Origin: Lithospermum erythrorhizon
Lineage: Eukaryota; Streptophyta; Magnoliopsida; Boraginales; Boraginaceae
DNA: 64,000 nucleotides
Direction of reading: 5' to 3'
Assembly: GCA_019722365.1 (NCBI GenBank)
Contig: JADFUC010000088.1
Span: 1 to 64,000 of the forward strand
Below, one piece after another: positions 43,801 to 53,664 of the stretch (the first letter of the stretch is position 1; each line of letters begins with the position of its first letter). Both the position numbers and the translations under genes were made by a program. The notes under the pieces are model-generated. The model ran no database searches, was not told where the DNA came from, and worked only from the letters and a program-made list of their open reading frames with translations.

Positions 43801-46370
43801 TAACGAAGAGTTCTATACGATTTAAAGCACATGAGGATCATAAGTCTATCTCCTCGAGCGAAGAGAAATATGTTTATGAACGTACAAAGAAGCAGAATCA
43901 AGAAGAAGAAACCTCACCATGATTTAGTTATAAATCTTATCTGGGGTTTCAACGAAGACGATACTAATGCAAGACAGATTGATATCTATAAGAATAAATT
44001 TATTTATATGATTTACCTTATACCTAAAAGACTAAACGAAGTATAATAATGACACTGGGATAGAATGTTTGGTAGCAACAAATATAACCTTCGGCATATA
44101 CTTATCATATATAAATACGCAAGAAACGAGTATACATGACACGATAAAAGACACACAAAGCAAGACATATAAGGATTTATAATGCTATAGTAATAAATTT
44201 GAGGAGCTCCTGAACTTAACTCAATGGAAAGGCATGAAATATTTGAATATATTTAAAGCCATCCGTAAGATGGATTACAAAGCTCAATCGCATTATTAGA
44301 TATTCATTTGTATTTTATATTGCATGGAATATACAAGTCTATCAAGAAAATATATATGTTAAGTTTAACATATGGATTAGGCATTTATTTATTTGTTTAT
44401 TATGCGTGACATTAAATATTTAAATTATCAATCAGATGCTGCTTTGATATTACATATTAATGATCGAGTTATTTATCATGTCGATGAACCAATAGTCATG
44501 ATACTTCATCAAGATCCAATTATAACTTATAGACTCTCATGTTTCAATTAATTAAATTATCACGACTATAAAGAAGTAAGAAAACTCTAAATAGAGTTCT
44601 CAATCGCTAGGACAATAAGTCTACAAACGGATTTGGAAAGAAATACCTTAGATAGTATGACCTTACGCGAGTCACTAACTCTTGGAATATATATGAACAT
44701 TGACAAAATATTTCATCTCAAGCAAACGAGATTCACGGGAGATAACCAGATCTCGCTTCAGATGAACTTGGTCCCAAAGCATCAATTTAACGATCGCTAT
44801 TTAATCGATACATTAGATTACATAATCATGCAATATCAATAAACGCCAGGAATAGCTTATTTGGATTTCAATGAACAACCAAAATTGACGATCTCAATTG
44901 GGGAGACGACATAGAACGATGATCTCACTGTGAGGGAGACAATTTATACGCATCAGACTCTTTTTCCCCTTCAACACTAAGTTTTTCCCACTGGCTTTCT
45001 TGGTAAGGTTTTAATGAGACAATTACTTGAAGCATATCTAAAGAGAATATGTTTTTGTTTTACTAGGTTTTTATCTCACAAGTGGTTTTTCCTAGACTAA
45101 TGCACAAAGAATACAACACCTTTACATGGCATTATATTTATATTTAAAGATCAGAAAAGTTGAGAAATGACCATTTATGTTTACGATTTAAATATTATTG
45201 GAACTCCCAAGAGTTTTCAAGAGTCAAAAACCCCTGAAAGAAGCGAATTTGCATTTAAAAGATCTCGGACAACAAAATTTTATTCTGATCATTTGGAAAG
45301 GAAAAGAATATTTGAAGCCATGAGATCACTGATGTAACAAAGACCCATTCAAAGCCTAAAGAAAATAAATGAAGAACTACTTGGTCCTCGAATACCTTAT
45401 TTATTTGTATCTCACAAATATACAAGACCGCATATCATTTGTCAAGTAACTATTAGCAAGATATAGTTCTACACCAACTGAGTATCGAAATCTGAAAGTT
45501 AAACAAATTCTTTCGTTACCTTAGAGGCTGAATGGATATGGAATCGTTTCTATTCAAATACCAAATCGGGAGTTAATCGATACATTATGCTAAATATCTA
45601 TCTCTATCCCCATAATTCGAATATCAAAATCGATATTTATTCACTAAATGCGAACGGCTATTTTATGACGATCTAGTGAAAAACAAACTACACTAATCTG
45701 TCGGGAATATTGACAATACACTGGTTAAGAACTATAATTCACCATATCCACGCATGGATTATCTCAAAAGCTAGACAATGAATTAAAGCATATCAAAGAG
45801 ATGAATCTAAACATATTTCACCAAAATTCTTCTTCACCCATGATCTTCAAAAAGAATTCAAGGAATCGGGACGTCTAACCAATTCGACCATGACTATTCG
45901 CGTGATATATTCACTAAATCACCCCACCTCAATATCAAAAGCTTATCCAAAAGATTTCGACTACGCCGACTAAAGCGATGTCTGCTGTCATTAGTGGGAG
46001 TTAATTGCATTCTTTTTCCTTAAATCGGCGGCTATTCCCAAATGCTTTCCGGAGAAGTGCTTTTTAATGAAAAGAACATTATAAGTCAGATGTTTATGAA
46101 ACACTTTTTTCCTTCACTCTGATTTTTTTATCCTGCATTTTTCCGTTAGTGTTTTAATGGCGTGATGCTTTCTATGACAACATCCAAGCGACATAATACA
46201 TTCAATTACGCTAATCTCACTTACCTGGGACATGCGAAGAGCTTACTGTCAATTTATTATCATGTAGTTCTATAACAGACACTCCATGACATGTGATATG
46301 GGTTACGAATAAAATCTCTTCCTCTTCATTCACTCTACTTTTTACTTATATTGTATTTATAATAAATATA
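40870..46370 (+). mobile_element. Decayed Ty1-copia retrotransposon
   Basis: The ends of two long terminal repeats are alignable: 41041-41160 and 46240-46365 share AGTTCTATAA, CTCCATGACAT/CTCCCATGACAT, AATAAAATCTCT, TTCTCTACTCT/TTCACTCTACTT and TTTATAAATA. A copia pol tail is readable on the + strand but full of stops: an RT catalytic box degraded to IYVYD at 45173-45187 (YVDD expected), then LLGPRIPYL at about 45375-45400, then the RNase H end HISPKFFFTHDLQK at 45812-45853. The 3' LTR start is near 46000 (GGGAGTTAATTGCA, then CTTTTTCC), typical of this family. A second LTR-start-like sequence at 44930-45010 suggests nested or rearranged copies. Positions 41.2-44.9 kb are too decayed to assign to gag or integrase. 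The left edge is approximate. Confidence 0.68.
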
Positions 46371-46879
46371 AAGCAGCAGTTTATTATAGCAAATATCAAC
46401 TGGTATTTACAAGTAAGCAAATAATTGCATAAGAAAATTACCGTGGCAAAAGTAAAAATAAAAAGGAACCCAAATGATGCCTGCTTGCATGAGCAGACAA
46501 TATTTATCTCGTAGCTTACTGGCCACAAAACTCCAATACTTTAATTTGTTTATTAAATTAATCGATTTAAAATTCTCTTTAAATAAATTCTACTAAGAAA
46601 CAACCCACCAGTAATTCTACTAAAACAACAGTTGACAACAGTTTAACATGCATTTTAGAGTATAAATATACTCAAAATATAACTATTTGAGTAGAAATAT
46701 ACTCCTTTAATCACCTTAAGCATGAGTGCATGACTGCTTAATATCAGATGAGTACCCATTAACAATTGCTCCACAATTCTACCATGCTCAGCTCACTGAG
46801 CTATAATACAGTAGAACCATTTCAAGCTTTCCTAATTTCATTTTTTTCACACACAAACCTAACCTTTGGAAGCTCAACA
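46371..46879. other. Intergenic
   Basis: AT-rich sequence between the copia element and the RRM-like fragment. No supported feature. Confidence 0.35.
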
Positions 46880-47044
46880 ATGTCAGAGGTGTACGTAGGC
46901 AACATCTCCCAACCCATCTCAGCCGACGAACTCGAACTCCAATTTAAACCCTACGGAGAAATCCGCCTTGCATTGCTACGCTCCAAATTTGCTGGAGGGA
47001 GTAGTTGTGTTATAGTTGTGGTTTAGGGCATTTTGCGTGATTGT
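46880..47044 (+). pseudogene. RRM plus zinc-knuckle splicing-factor fragment (RSZ-like)
   Basis: An ATG at 46880 opens MSEVYVGNISQPISADELEL and QFKPYGEI, a clear N-terminal half of an RNA recognition motif (RNP2 = VYVGNI, then helix 1 and the YGEI strand). Instead of the RNP1 half, the frame soon continues GGSSC. In another frame at 47008-47044 the bases spell a CCHC zinc knuckle (CYSCG..GHFARDC-like), itself containing a further one-frame slip at GCGTGATTGT. RRM followed by a CCHC knuckle is the plan of plant RSZ/RS2Z SR splicing factors. The middle of the gene is deleted and no RS tail is found. It is a broken fragment, not expressible as that protein. Confidence 0.6.
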
Positions 47045-48044
47045 GGATATGCCGATATGGTTATGGTCAAAACTTGTGCTTTCGTTCTTTAATTTGGTTA
47101 TTGTTGCATTTGACGTGAATAAACCATATTTCTTAGCCTACTTATATATATATACGAGATATGATATAGTTATTTAAGATACCAAATAACTTGTAATTTA
47201 ACTCTTAGTAAAGATTAGTTCAACTATTTCAGTTAAACTCAGAATCTGCTTCTCTCAAGATTGCATGACTTTAACCCATTGACACCCTAACACATCATAG
47301 TGATACTTATATAAAAATCTGCTGTTTTATTTTCTTATACTTTACCTAATTCTCTTTGCCTAGATCGCATCCGTCGTAACGGTTATGTTTTGCCCAATTT
47401 GTTTATGATTTAGTTCAATATTGGAAAATTTGTTATGATTTTCTAATTTGTTTTATTTGCGCGTGATTGTGGATATTGTAAGTTCAAGCAATACTCTAAT
47501 TTTTTTGATTCGTTCGCCAAGACTAATTGAACTTTCAAACGGGACTATATATGAATGAGGCAGATTGAACTAATTGAACTTCGATTCTTTATAACAAGGG
47601 GACCATTGAACTAATGCAACCAATGAACCTTTTCTTGGTAAGAGTATAAAGTATAAACCATTGATAGCTAATTTGTGAAACTTTTCTTATGTAGATGTTT
47701 GGATAAAAAAAGTGATTGCATGCATGTACGAAAATTCAGTCGATCACGGCGTTAACCATGCATTATTCACAGACTGGAATTGATATTAGGAGATGATGTT
47801 TTTCTCTGTTTATTGTCCCATCTAAAAAATTATCGAACTTATATAATTACCATGTTAGAAAATCTGTTTTCTTCTTTCCTTTTATTTCATTATACCCCTC
47901 AATTTGTTTGCTAAGTTTTGGAACAATTACATGGTTTTACATGTGTATGGAAATCATTAAGGTAATAAGTAAGCTAAAATTATTATTACAATCTCTAAAG
48001 ATCTAAAGAAGCTCAACGATCTTGACAAGTGCATAGCTTCCTTA
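47045..48044. other. Intergenic, no supported gene
   Basis: AT-rich sequence between the RRM fragment and the second copia element. I see no reading frame, RNA gene or repeat. Confidence 0.4.
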
Positions 48045-49475
48045 ATATCTATTAGATAAGTATTAGCTTTCACTATGTATATCCGGTTGTTGTAACTAAT
48101 ATAGGATGATAGACCTCTTAGTATTTATCGTCTATCATGTAATGTAGCTGTATTGGACAATAACTCTTGTAACGATTGTATATATATAGCATCGGCAGCT
48201 CTCTATCATCGGCAGCTCTCTATCAAACAGAGAGAATTTGGTGAATTGTCTTTGTTTTATGGCTTTTTGCAGTCGAAGGCGGATACCTCGCTGTTTGTGT
48301 TTGCCCTACAAGCAGTGTCCAGCTAGCTGGTGCCGGGTCTACGCCGACGATATTTGGTTACCGGAAATTGCTCAGGTAGCTTGATGATTTCACTGAAGCC
48401 TCGCTCGCTTGTGACTCGTGCGACTTGGGCGATCTTAGTTTCTTTCTGGTATCGAGGCCATCTCTCAGGCAAATGTGTCTCCCTATTATCACAAATGACA
48501 ATACATGTTTGATTTGCTTGTCATGCCAATATGGAACACCGTAAACCAACCTCTACTCCCATTTCTACCGGTTCAACCGAAAAGCGATTCAAATTGCCCT
48601 CCGATCCCATCTGGGTATCGTCAATCGGGGTTTGCTCACAGAATATCTTACGTCAATTCCGCCCTGACATATCTTATTAGCTTAATCGGGTATGTCAACA
48701 TATGCATGCCCTCGACGCAAGTCACTTTCTTCAAATAAACGGATCTCGCTCTACGTTAAAGCCCACGCTACACTTCTACTTTTCCTCGCCTCTCCGACAC
48801 TATTCGCCCTTCGACGCCGATCATCGGGTTCCTCCTCCGATCGTCGCTCCACCCGCTGGTATGTTGCTTATCTACCCAAACTTATCATGGCAATCCAAGA
48901 AACAACAGACGGCAGGCTCTCTTCCACTGCCTGGAATATAAAGCTCTCGCAAATCAGCCTACTGAATGGGCTTACCTGCTTGTTTAGCTACATCTCCCTA
49001 TTTTATCTCCTCCTAAGCATGCGTGACAATTTCGGTGCTACGCACTTGTCACTAACTCGCTTTTTCTCTACGCCTGACAAAGATATCAGACGATTTTCAT
49101 TTTGTCCTGTAAGCGTCGCTTCTGCAGCAACTTCAAATTCTAGCTTTATTCTCAACAAAGGACCAAATCGCCGACCTTCTCACCAAGCCTTTGTCCTCGT
49201 CACGGTTTGCATTCTTTGGGGACAAGCTTCGGCTTTGTTCACGACCGCCTTCAACTTGTGAGGGGAGTATTAGATGAGTATTAGCTTTCACTATGTATAT
49301 CCGGTTGTTGTAACTAATATAGGATGATAGACCCTTATTATCATCTATCATAATGTAATTGTATTGACAACTTGTAACGATTGTATATATATAGCATCAG
49401 CAGCTCTCTATCAAACAGAGAGAATTTGGTGAATTGTCTTTATCTTCTAATCTTGCTATAGAGTTCAACAATATC
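48045..49475 (+). mobile_element. Internally deleted Ty1-copia element with target-site duplication
   Basis: A 203-bp 3' LTR (49268-49470) closely matches a 5' LTR that starts at 48050, sharing AGTATTAGCTTTCACTATGT, then ATATCCGGTTGTTGTAACTA. Both start TATTAGAT and the 3' copy ends TTCAACA. The flanks carry the same five bases, ATATC, at 48045-48049 and 49471-49475, a target-site duplication. The 5' LTR stops matching near 48250 and runs straight into the RT domain, whose box reads YADDI near 48342-48356, then FFLGIEAI-like sequence near 48440. RNase H words (SWQSKKQQT near 48885, DNFGATHLS near 49026, a KDQIADLLTKP-like stretch near 49165) precede the polypurine tract GAGGGGAG. Gag, protease, integrase and the start of RT are missing, and frames are broken. 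It is a dead element. Confidence 0.88.
48191..48225 (+). repeat. 17-bp tandem duplication within the 5' LTR
   Basis: CATCGGCAGCTCTCTAT occurs twice in a row, while the 3' LTR has it once (CATCAGCAGCTCTCTAT). The duplication therefore arose in this LTR after insertion. Confidence 0.85.
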
Positions 49476-49734
49476 TATGTCTTCCATATTGAACCAATAT
49501 TAAGGGGGTATCGAAAACATTAAACATGTTTGAATGAAATATTTTTCATTATTGATAGATGACCAATTACTATATTTTTTGTGTGAAGTAACTTAATTGT
49601 ATGGTTGACTCTAACCAAGTCACTGTTTCCAACCACAAGTCATGTTATGCTGCAAGAACATGTAAGTCATAGAATTAGTGACTGTCCAATTAGTACATGA
49701 AAATGATAAGTAATGAGCTAGAGAAAGAGATATA

Positions 49735-50094
49735 CTATTCACAGTCGGTGTTGGGATCAATAATGAAGCCAAGAGAGACACCACAAAAGCCAGGCAAAGT
49801 GGCAATGGCAGTTGCATTAGAATTGAAAGTTGAAATGAGGTCCATGAAGCATCTGCAGACGTCGCGCTTGCTATCCACGGCCTCTGAAATGGTGTACAGA
49901 GTTGTCATCGCGGTGCAACAAGGCGAGCCTGGAGAAGGGTCCGGGGAGCCATAGTTGACGAAGCTGGAACATGCGGATAGGAGGGCTGTTACTGTGGAGC
50001 AGTCCACAGTTTCCCCTGCCGAAAACGCCAATTTTGATAATGAAGCGGCTAATAATGTTAGTAGCATTAACACGAATCTTTGATAACAAGCCAT
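49735..50094 (-). CDS. Non-specific lipid-transfer protein precursor
   Basis: Intronless frame of 119 codons. Residues 1 to about 27 form a signal peptide (FVLMLLTLLAASLSKLAFSAG), so the product should enter the secretory pathway. The mature part has the eight-cysteine pattern C-Xn-C-Xn-CC-Xn-CXC-Xn-C-Xn-C at residues 32, 42, 59, 60, 80, 82, 104 and 118, with Arg as the residue inside CXC (CRC). This is the disulfide scaffold of plant nsLTPs, small secreted proteins that bind fatty acids and lipids in a central cavity and act in cuticle formation, signalling and defence. The mature length of about 92 residues fits the family. The frame is open upstream, but the ATG at 50094 gives the signal peptide and is preferred. 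The gene starts 265 bp after the copia element and is divergent from the tRNA gene. Confidence 0.87.
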   Translation of the reverse strand: MACYQRFVLMLLTLLAASLSKLAFSAGETVDCSTVTALLSACSSFVNYGSPDPSPGSPCCTAMTTLYTISEAVDSKRDVCRCFMDLISTFNSNATAIATLPGFCGVSLGFIIDPNTDCE

Positions 50095-50296
50095 TATTCT
50101 AAGAAATGATGTTGTATTTAACAATTTGTGTCGTTTATTTTCTCTCTTATAATGGTAGGTTAGAATCATCATAGGAATTTTATTTGGTGTGCAATGCTGA
50201 GTGTGTGGGTTGTTCATCAAGGTTACATGACATCTTCATCGTGTTAAAATTGTGACTAAATGTTGGTAAAACAGAGATGCTTATAACCTTTCATCT

Positions 50297-50370
50297 GGTT
50301 TCGTGGTGTAGTTGGTTATCACGTCAGTCTAACACACTGAAGGTCTCCGGTTCGAACCCGGGCGAAGCCA
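50297..50370 (+). tRNA. tRNA-Val (anticodon AAC)
   Basis: A 74-nt cloverleaf. The acceptor stem GGTTTCG pairs with CGAAGCC plus discriminator A; box A is TGGTGTAGTTGG, and the anticodon stem-loop CAGTCTAACACACTG carries AAC. The T-arm is CCGGTTCGAACCCGG. It has no intron and no encoded CCA, and a T-run terminator follows at 50371-50376. It matches what I know of plant nuclear tRNA-Val(AAC). Confidence 0.95.
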
Positions 50371-50376
50371 TTTTTT
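50371..50376 (+). terminator. Pol III terminator of tRNA-Val
   Basis: A TTTTTT run directly after the tRNA 3' end, the usual RNA polymerase III stop signal. Confidence 0.9.
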
Positions 50377-50864
50377 CCCACTTTCATCCTCGAAGTCCAC
50401 ATTTTATTTTGCTTATCAGATAAATAACTATCTAACTATTCAAATCGCCTGCTCAACCACGGCTTTAAATCGCCTCCGCCTCTTTTAACACCAAATAACA
50501 AAGATCATACGCCGCAGTGCCTAGCAACTTTCTAATCAAGACTATTTAAACTTATCAGATGGATTTTCTAAGTTATTCAGGAATGGCTTTCAACTTAATT
50601 ACACTATCTTAAGTATATTGGTCAAGGATTTCTGTGAAAGTGATCGACGAGTCAATGCAATAATCGTAATGACTATATTACCCTTAATTGATTTGGAACT
50701 ATAGTTATTTGCATTAAAAAGAAGTGGAGGGCAATTTGAAATCAATATTGGCTTCAGTACAATTTAATGGGGCTAGAGGCTTCAGGGCAAATTGTGATCA
50801 TGTAGCCATAGTTCGTGGGGTCAGACGAAATTTAGCCTTTATTTTTTGCTAGCATAGTAGCATG
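50377..50864. other. Intergenic
   Basis: Spacer between the tRNA and the MITE. No supported feature. Confidence 0.4.
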
Positions 50865-51535
50865 AGGGTAAAAACTCTATAAATTAATAAACTCTCTAAA
50901 ATAATAAATTTCATTCAAATCTCCAACTCGAAAGCAAATAAAATTTACAAAATTGGATAAAATAAGATAATCATTTTTTTTGGGGAAACTTTATAATATA
51001 GGTCCCAAGGAAATCATAAATTAATAATTTTTAGAAATTAAAAAAATTAATTATTTCAATCTTAATGAAAATAAGGACTTATGTTGTTTGTTTTCTTTTA
51101 AAGTTCAGATCTTCTTTTCTTAATTTTTCTTATCGTATCCAATACGCTTCTAGACAGGTTTTCGAATTGTGAACATAATGCTTTAAAGAGTTTTGCACTC
51201 CAACATTATTTCTTTCCCATAACAGCTCTTCTAAAATGCATTAAATCGCCAAATAATTGTGATAATAATAATAAACTTAATACTCAAGTAATTACTATAA
51301 CTAATATGGAAATAATTAATACTATTTCTTTATTATGTTCCTCAGATTTACTATTTTCCAATATCACATCTTTCTGATCAATCTAATAAATTCAAAGTTA
51401 AGTCAGTAAACGTATTATCTTCATGTTGTTAAAAACTCTTTAATTAATAAATTATTAATTTATTGATAAATTAATAACTCTCTAAATTAATAAATTTCAT
51501 CGCTCCAACACTATTAATTTATAAAGTTTTTACTG
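50865..51535. mobile_element. Emigrant/pogo-like non-autonomous DNA transposon
   Basis: The left end reads GGTAAAAACTCTATAAATTA, then ATAAACTCTC. The right end, reverse-complemented, reads CAGTAAAAACTTTATAAATT, then AATAG. Both closely resemble the Arabidopsis Emigrant/Lemi1 (pogo, Tc1/mariner) terminal repeat CAGTAAAACCTCTATAAATT. TA dinucleotides lie next to the right end (51536-51537), as expected for TA target sites. Further inverted similarity (AACTCTCTAA, AATAAATTTCAT) continues inward. The interior of about 600 bp has no transposase frame. The exact left base is uncertain. Confidence 0.72.
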
Positions 51536-51740
51536 TATATAATTCGATGGAAATCTCAAAGATTTCGATCACCTTTAAATAATCAATTAATCCTTACTGA
51601 TATCAATTATTATTGTGTTTCACATATACATATGTAGATATAGAAAAAGGAAATGAATGAAATCGATGAAATATAACACATAAAAAAGGAAACATTGAAG
51701 TAACAATGAAAAAATATATATTCATCTGTGGTAATACATC

Positions 51741-51812
51741 TGTGGCCTCATAGCCTAGTGGTACTCGATTTGAACCTTTATCCAAGAGGTATCAAGTTCG
51801 ATTCCTGACAGG
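51741..51812 (+). repeat. tRNA-like SINE head
   Basis: Box A-like TAGCCTAGTGG (51751-51761) and box B-like AGTTCGATTCC (51795-51805) are spaced as in a tRNA, with an ACCTTTATCCAAGAGGT hairpin between. It resembles the 5' region of plant SINEs (GTGGCCTAGTGGT, then AACCTC-AAGAGGT, then GGTTCGAATCC). No acceptor stem pairs, so it is not a functional tRNA. The rest of the SINE is not recognised. Confidence 0.55.
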
Positions 51813-53664
51813 GGAATATATTATCATACATTATATATATTTCTCAAATTATTTGATTAATGAGTTATAGAAGTTGTTATCATGTGACATACAATTACTA
51901 TTCAAGTCATGGAAAGACACTATGGAGTTAAGTTACAATATCTCGTTGAGTACAAAATATAGTCCAATTTGATGGATCTAATTGCGATAGTCCAGTTTTC
52001 TAACTCAGATGCATCTCTGCTCATGGAGTCATGGTGAATACAATGTAATTATGTAAAGATGAAAAACTACGAGCAAGTTGTGATTAAAATACAAGGCAGT
52101 GTGGCTGTGGGGTAGATGTAGGTTCTACAAACAAAAAGTACACACACAAGATCCAATAGTAAGAAAGAATAAACAAAAAGTTTAGGACCCAAAATAAGAC
52201 AAATGTTATGGGACTTGATAACCTATTATTTTAATTAACGGGACTCATCAATCAAATTCCAACCACCAATAAGAACCAAGATGTTAATATAATGTATGAC
52301 TTATATACACTATATAAGTAATTGATTGAGAGAATTGACTTACACTAACTCTCCCCTCCCCATTTGCAATTCTTCTTGCTTACTAAAGATTATGCCAATA
52401 TGCCTATCTAATTCCAAACTTGCAGTGTACCCCAATGTAGAAATATATGCAAGGGGGAAAGTGGTTATGGGGTTTTCAATTGTTTGGACCACTTGTTCAA
52501 GAATTCATATGAGCATTTAAAAGACTCTATTTAGAGTAATTTTTATGATTAATAAGTACCTTACTTATAGAAAACGACCACTTTTATGATTAATAAGTAC
52601 GTTAGTTAATCGAAATTGACTATACCTATTAGAATTGTGTTCATAAATGTATTTAAGTAATGTTTATTGTCTCCCTTAAATGTTTCACCCATCAAAGCAA
52701 TGGTTAGTTGGGGGCAGATGCTTGATGCTCCATTAGGAGAAAGAGTAATTATTTTCAATATGATTTTCACCTTGACATTGGCTCCATGGAAATCCTTAAT
52801 CATGAAGATAATGAAATTAGAAGAAAAAAAAAAGCACATCATTAATCTTCACCTAGACTGCTATTTGCACATCCAACCAGTATATTATTACTTCTATTAC
52901 TATTTGCCAAATTTGCCCCTACCGTCCAATAACGATGTTTGGTTACATGCATCTTGGACAGTTGAAGTATACATTCAATTAAAAGACGTACTTCTCTTGT
53001 GGATGTTCCAAAGTGATTTAGAACGCTTGAAATGGATATTCAAAGTGAGATTTGACCTCTCTCGTTGGTGATCAAAATTATTTACATTTTAAAACTTTTT
53101 CGAAATATTAAAGTTCTTACTCCATAATTATATTTGAGGAATGAAATGAGAGTCCACTACAGACTTTCACTATGCATTTGGACATCCAAATGAACTCCTA
53201 CTAGAGACGCTCAAATTGAACAATGCGTCGATGACTCATGGATGTTTGTCATCGCTTTTGGTATTCGCATGTTCAAACTTCAAACATTGAGTGAATGTTC
53301 GAGACAAAAAACCAACAAAAAAATAATAAAATCTCTATTTGGGTGTGTGCAAATATTCTTTCCCATCTTACACCTAAATTGATTAAGAGTCTCCACATAA
53401 AAATGGCAAGATCTATTTTAATTTGGTAATTAAAATGCAATATCTAATGAACTATTCCATTTCCCATTCTTGAGTAGAGTAATTATTTCATCAATTTGTT
53501 TAACAGACAGTTGACCAAATTTGTCCAACTTTTACTCAATAACAATCATATTATACCCCACTAGAAAACAAAGCAACAATATACACATAATGACATAGAT
53601 ATATTAAGACAAGACAACAAAAAGCTGAGATCATTTTTTCTTTGTCTAAAGAAGAAGAAATAAA
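51813..53664. other. Intergenic upstream of XBAT33
   Basis: AT-rich sequence. A + strand frame at 52667-53071 (134 codons) shows no domain or plausible codon bias and I do not support it. The XBAT33 promoter and leader should lie in the last few hundred bases. Confidence 0.4.

Noticed and set aside
48447..48460. TGGTATCGAGGCCA, looked like a copia primer-binding site
   Set aside because: In context it encodes the FFLGIEA part of reverse transcriptase, so it is coding sequence and not a primer site.
48692..49261. Forward frame of 189 codons
   Set aside because: It is an off-frame reading of the copia RNase H region; the homologous words are in other frames.
52667..53071. Forward frame of 134 codons
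   Set aside because: No domain, signal peptide or plausible splice context; AT-rich intergenic sequence.
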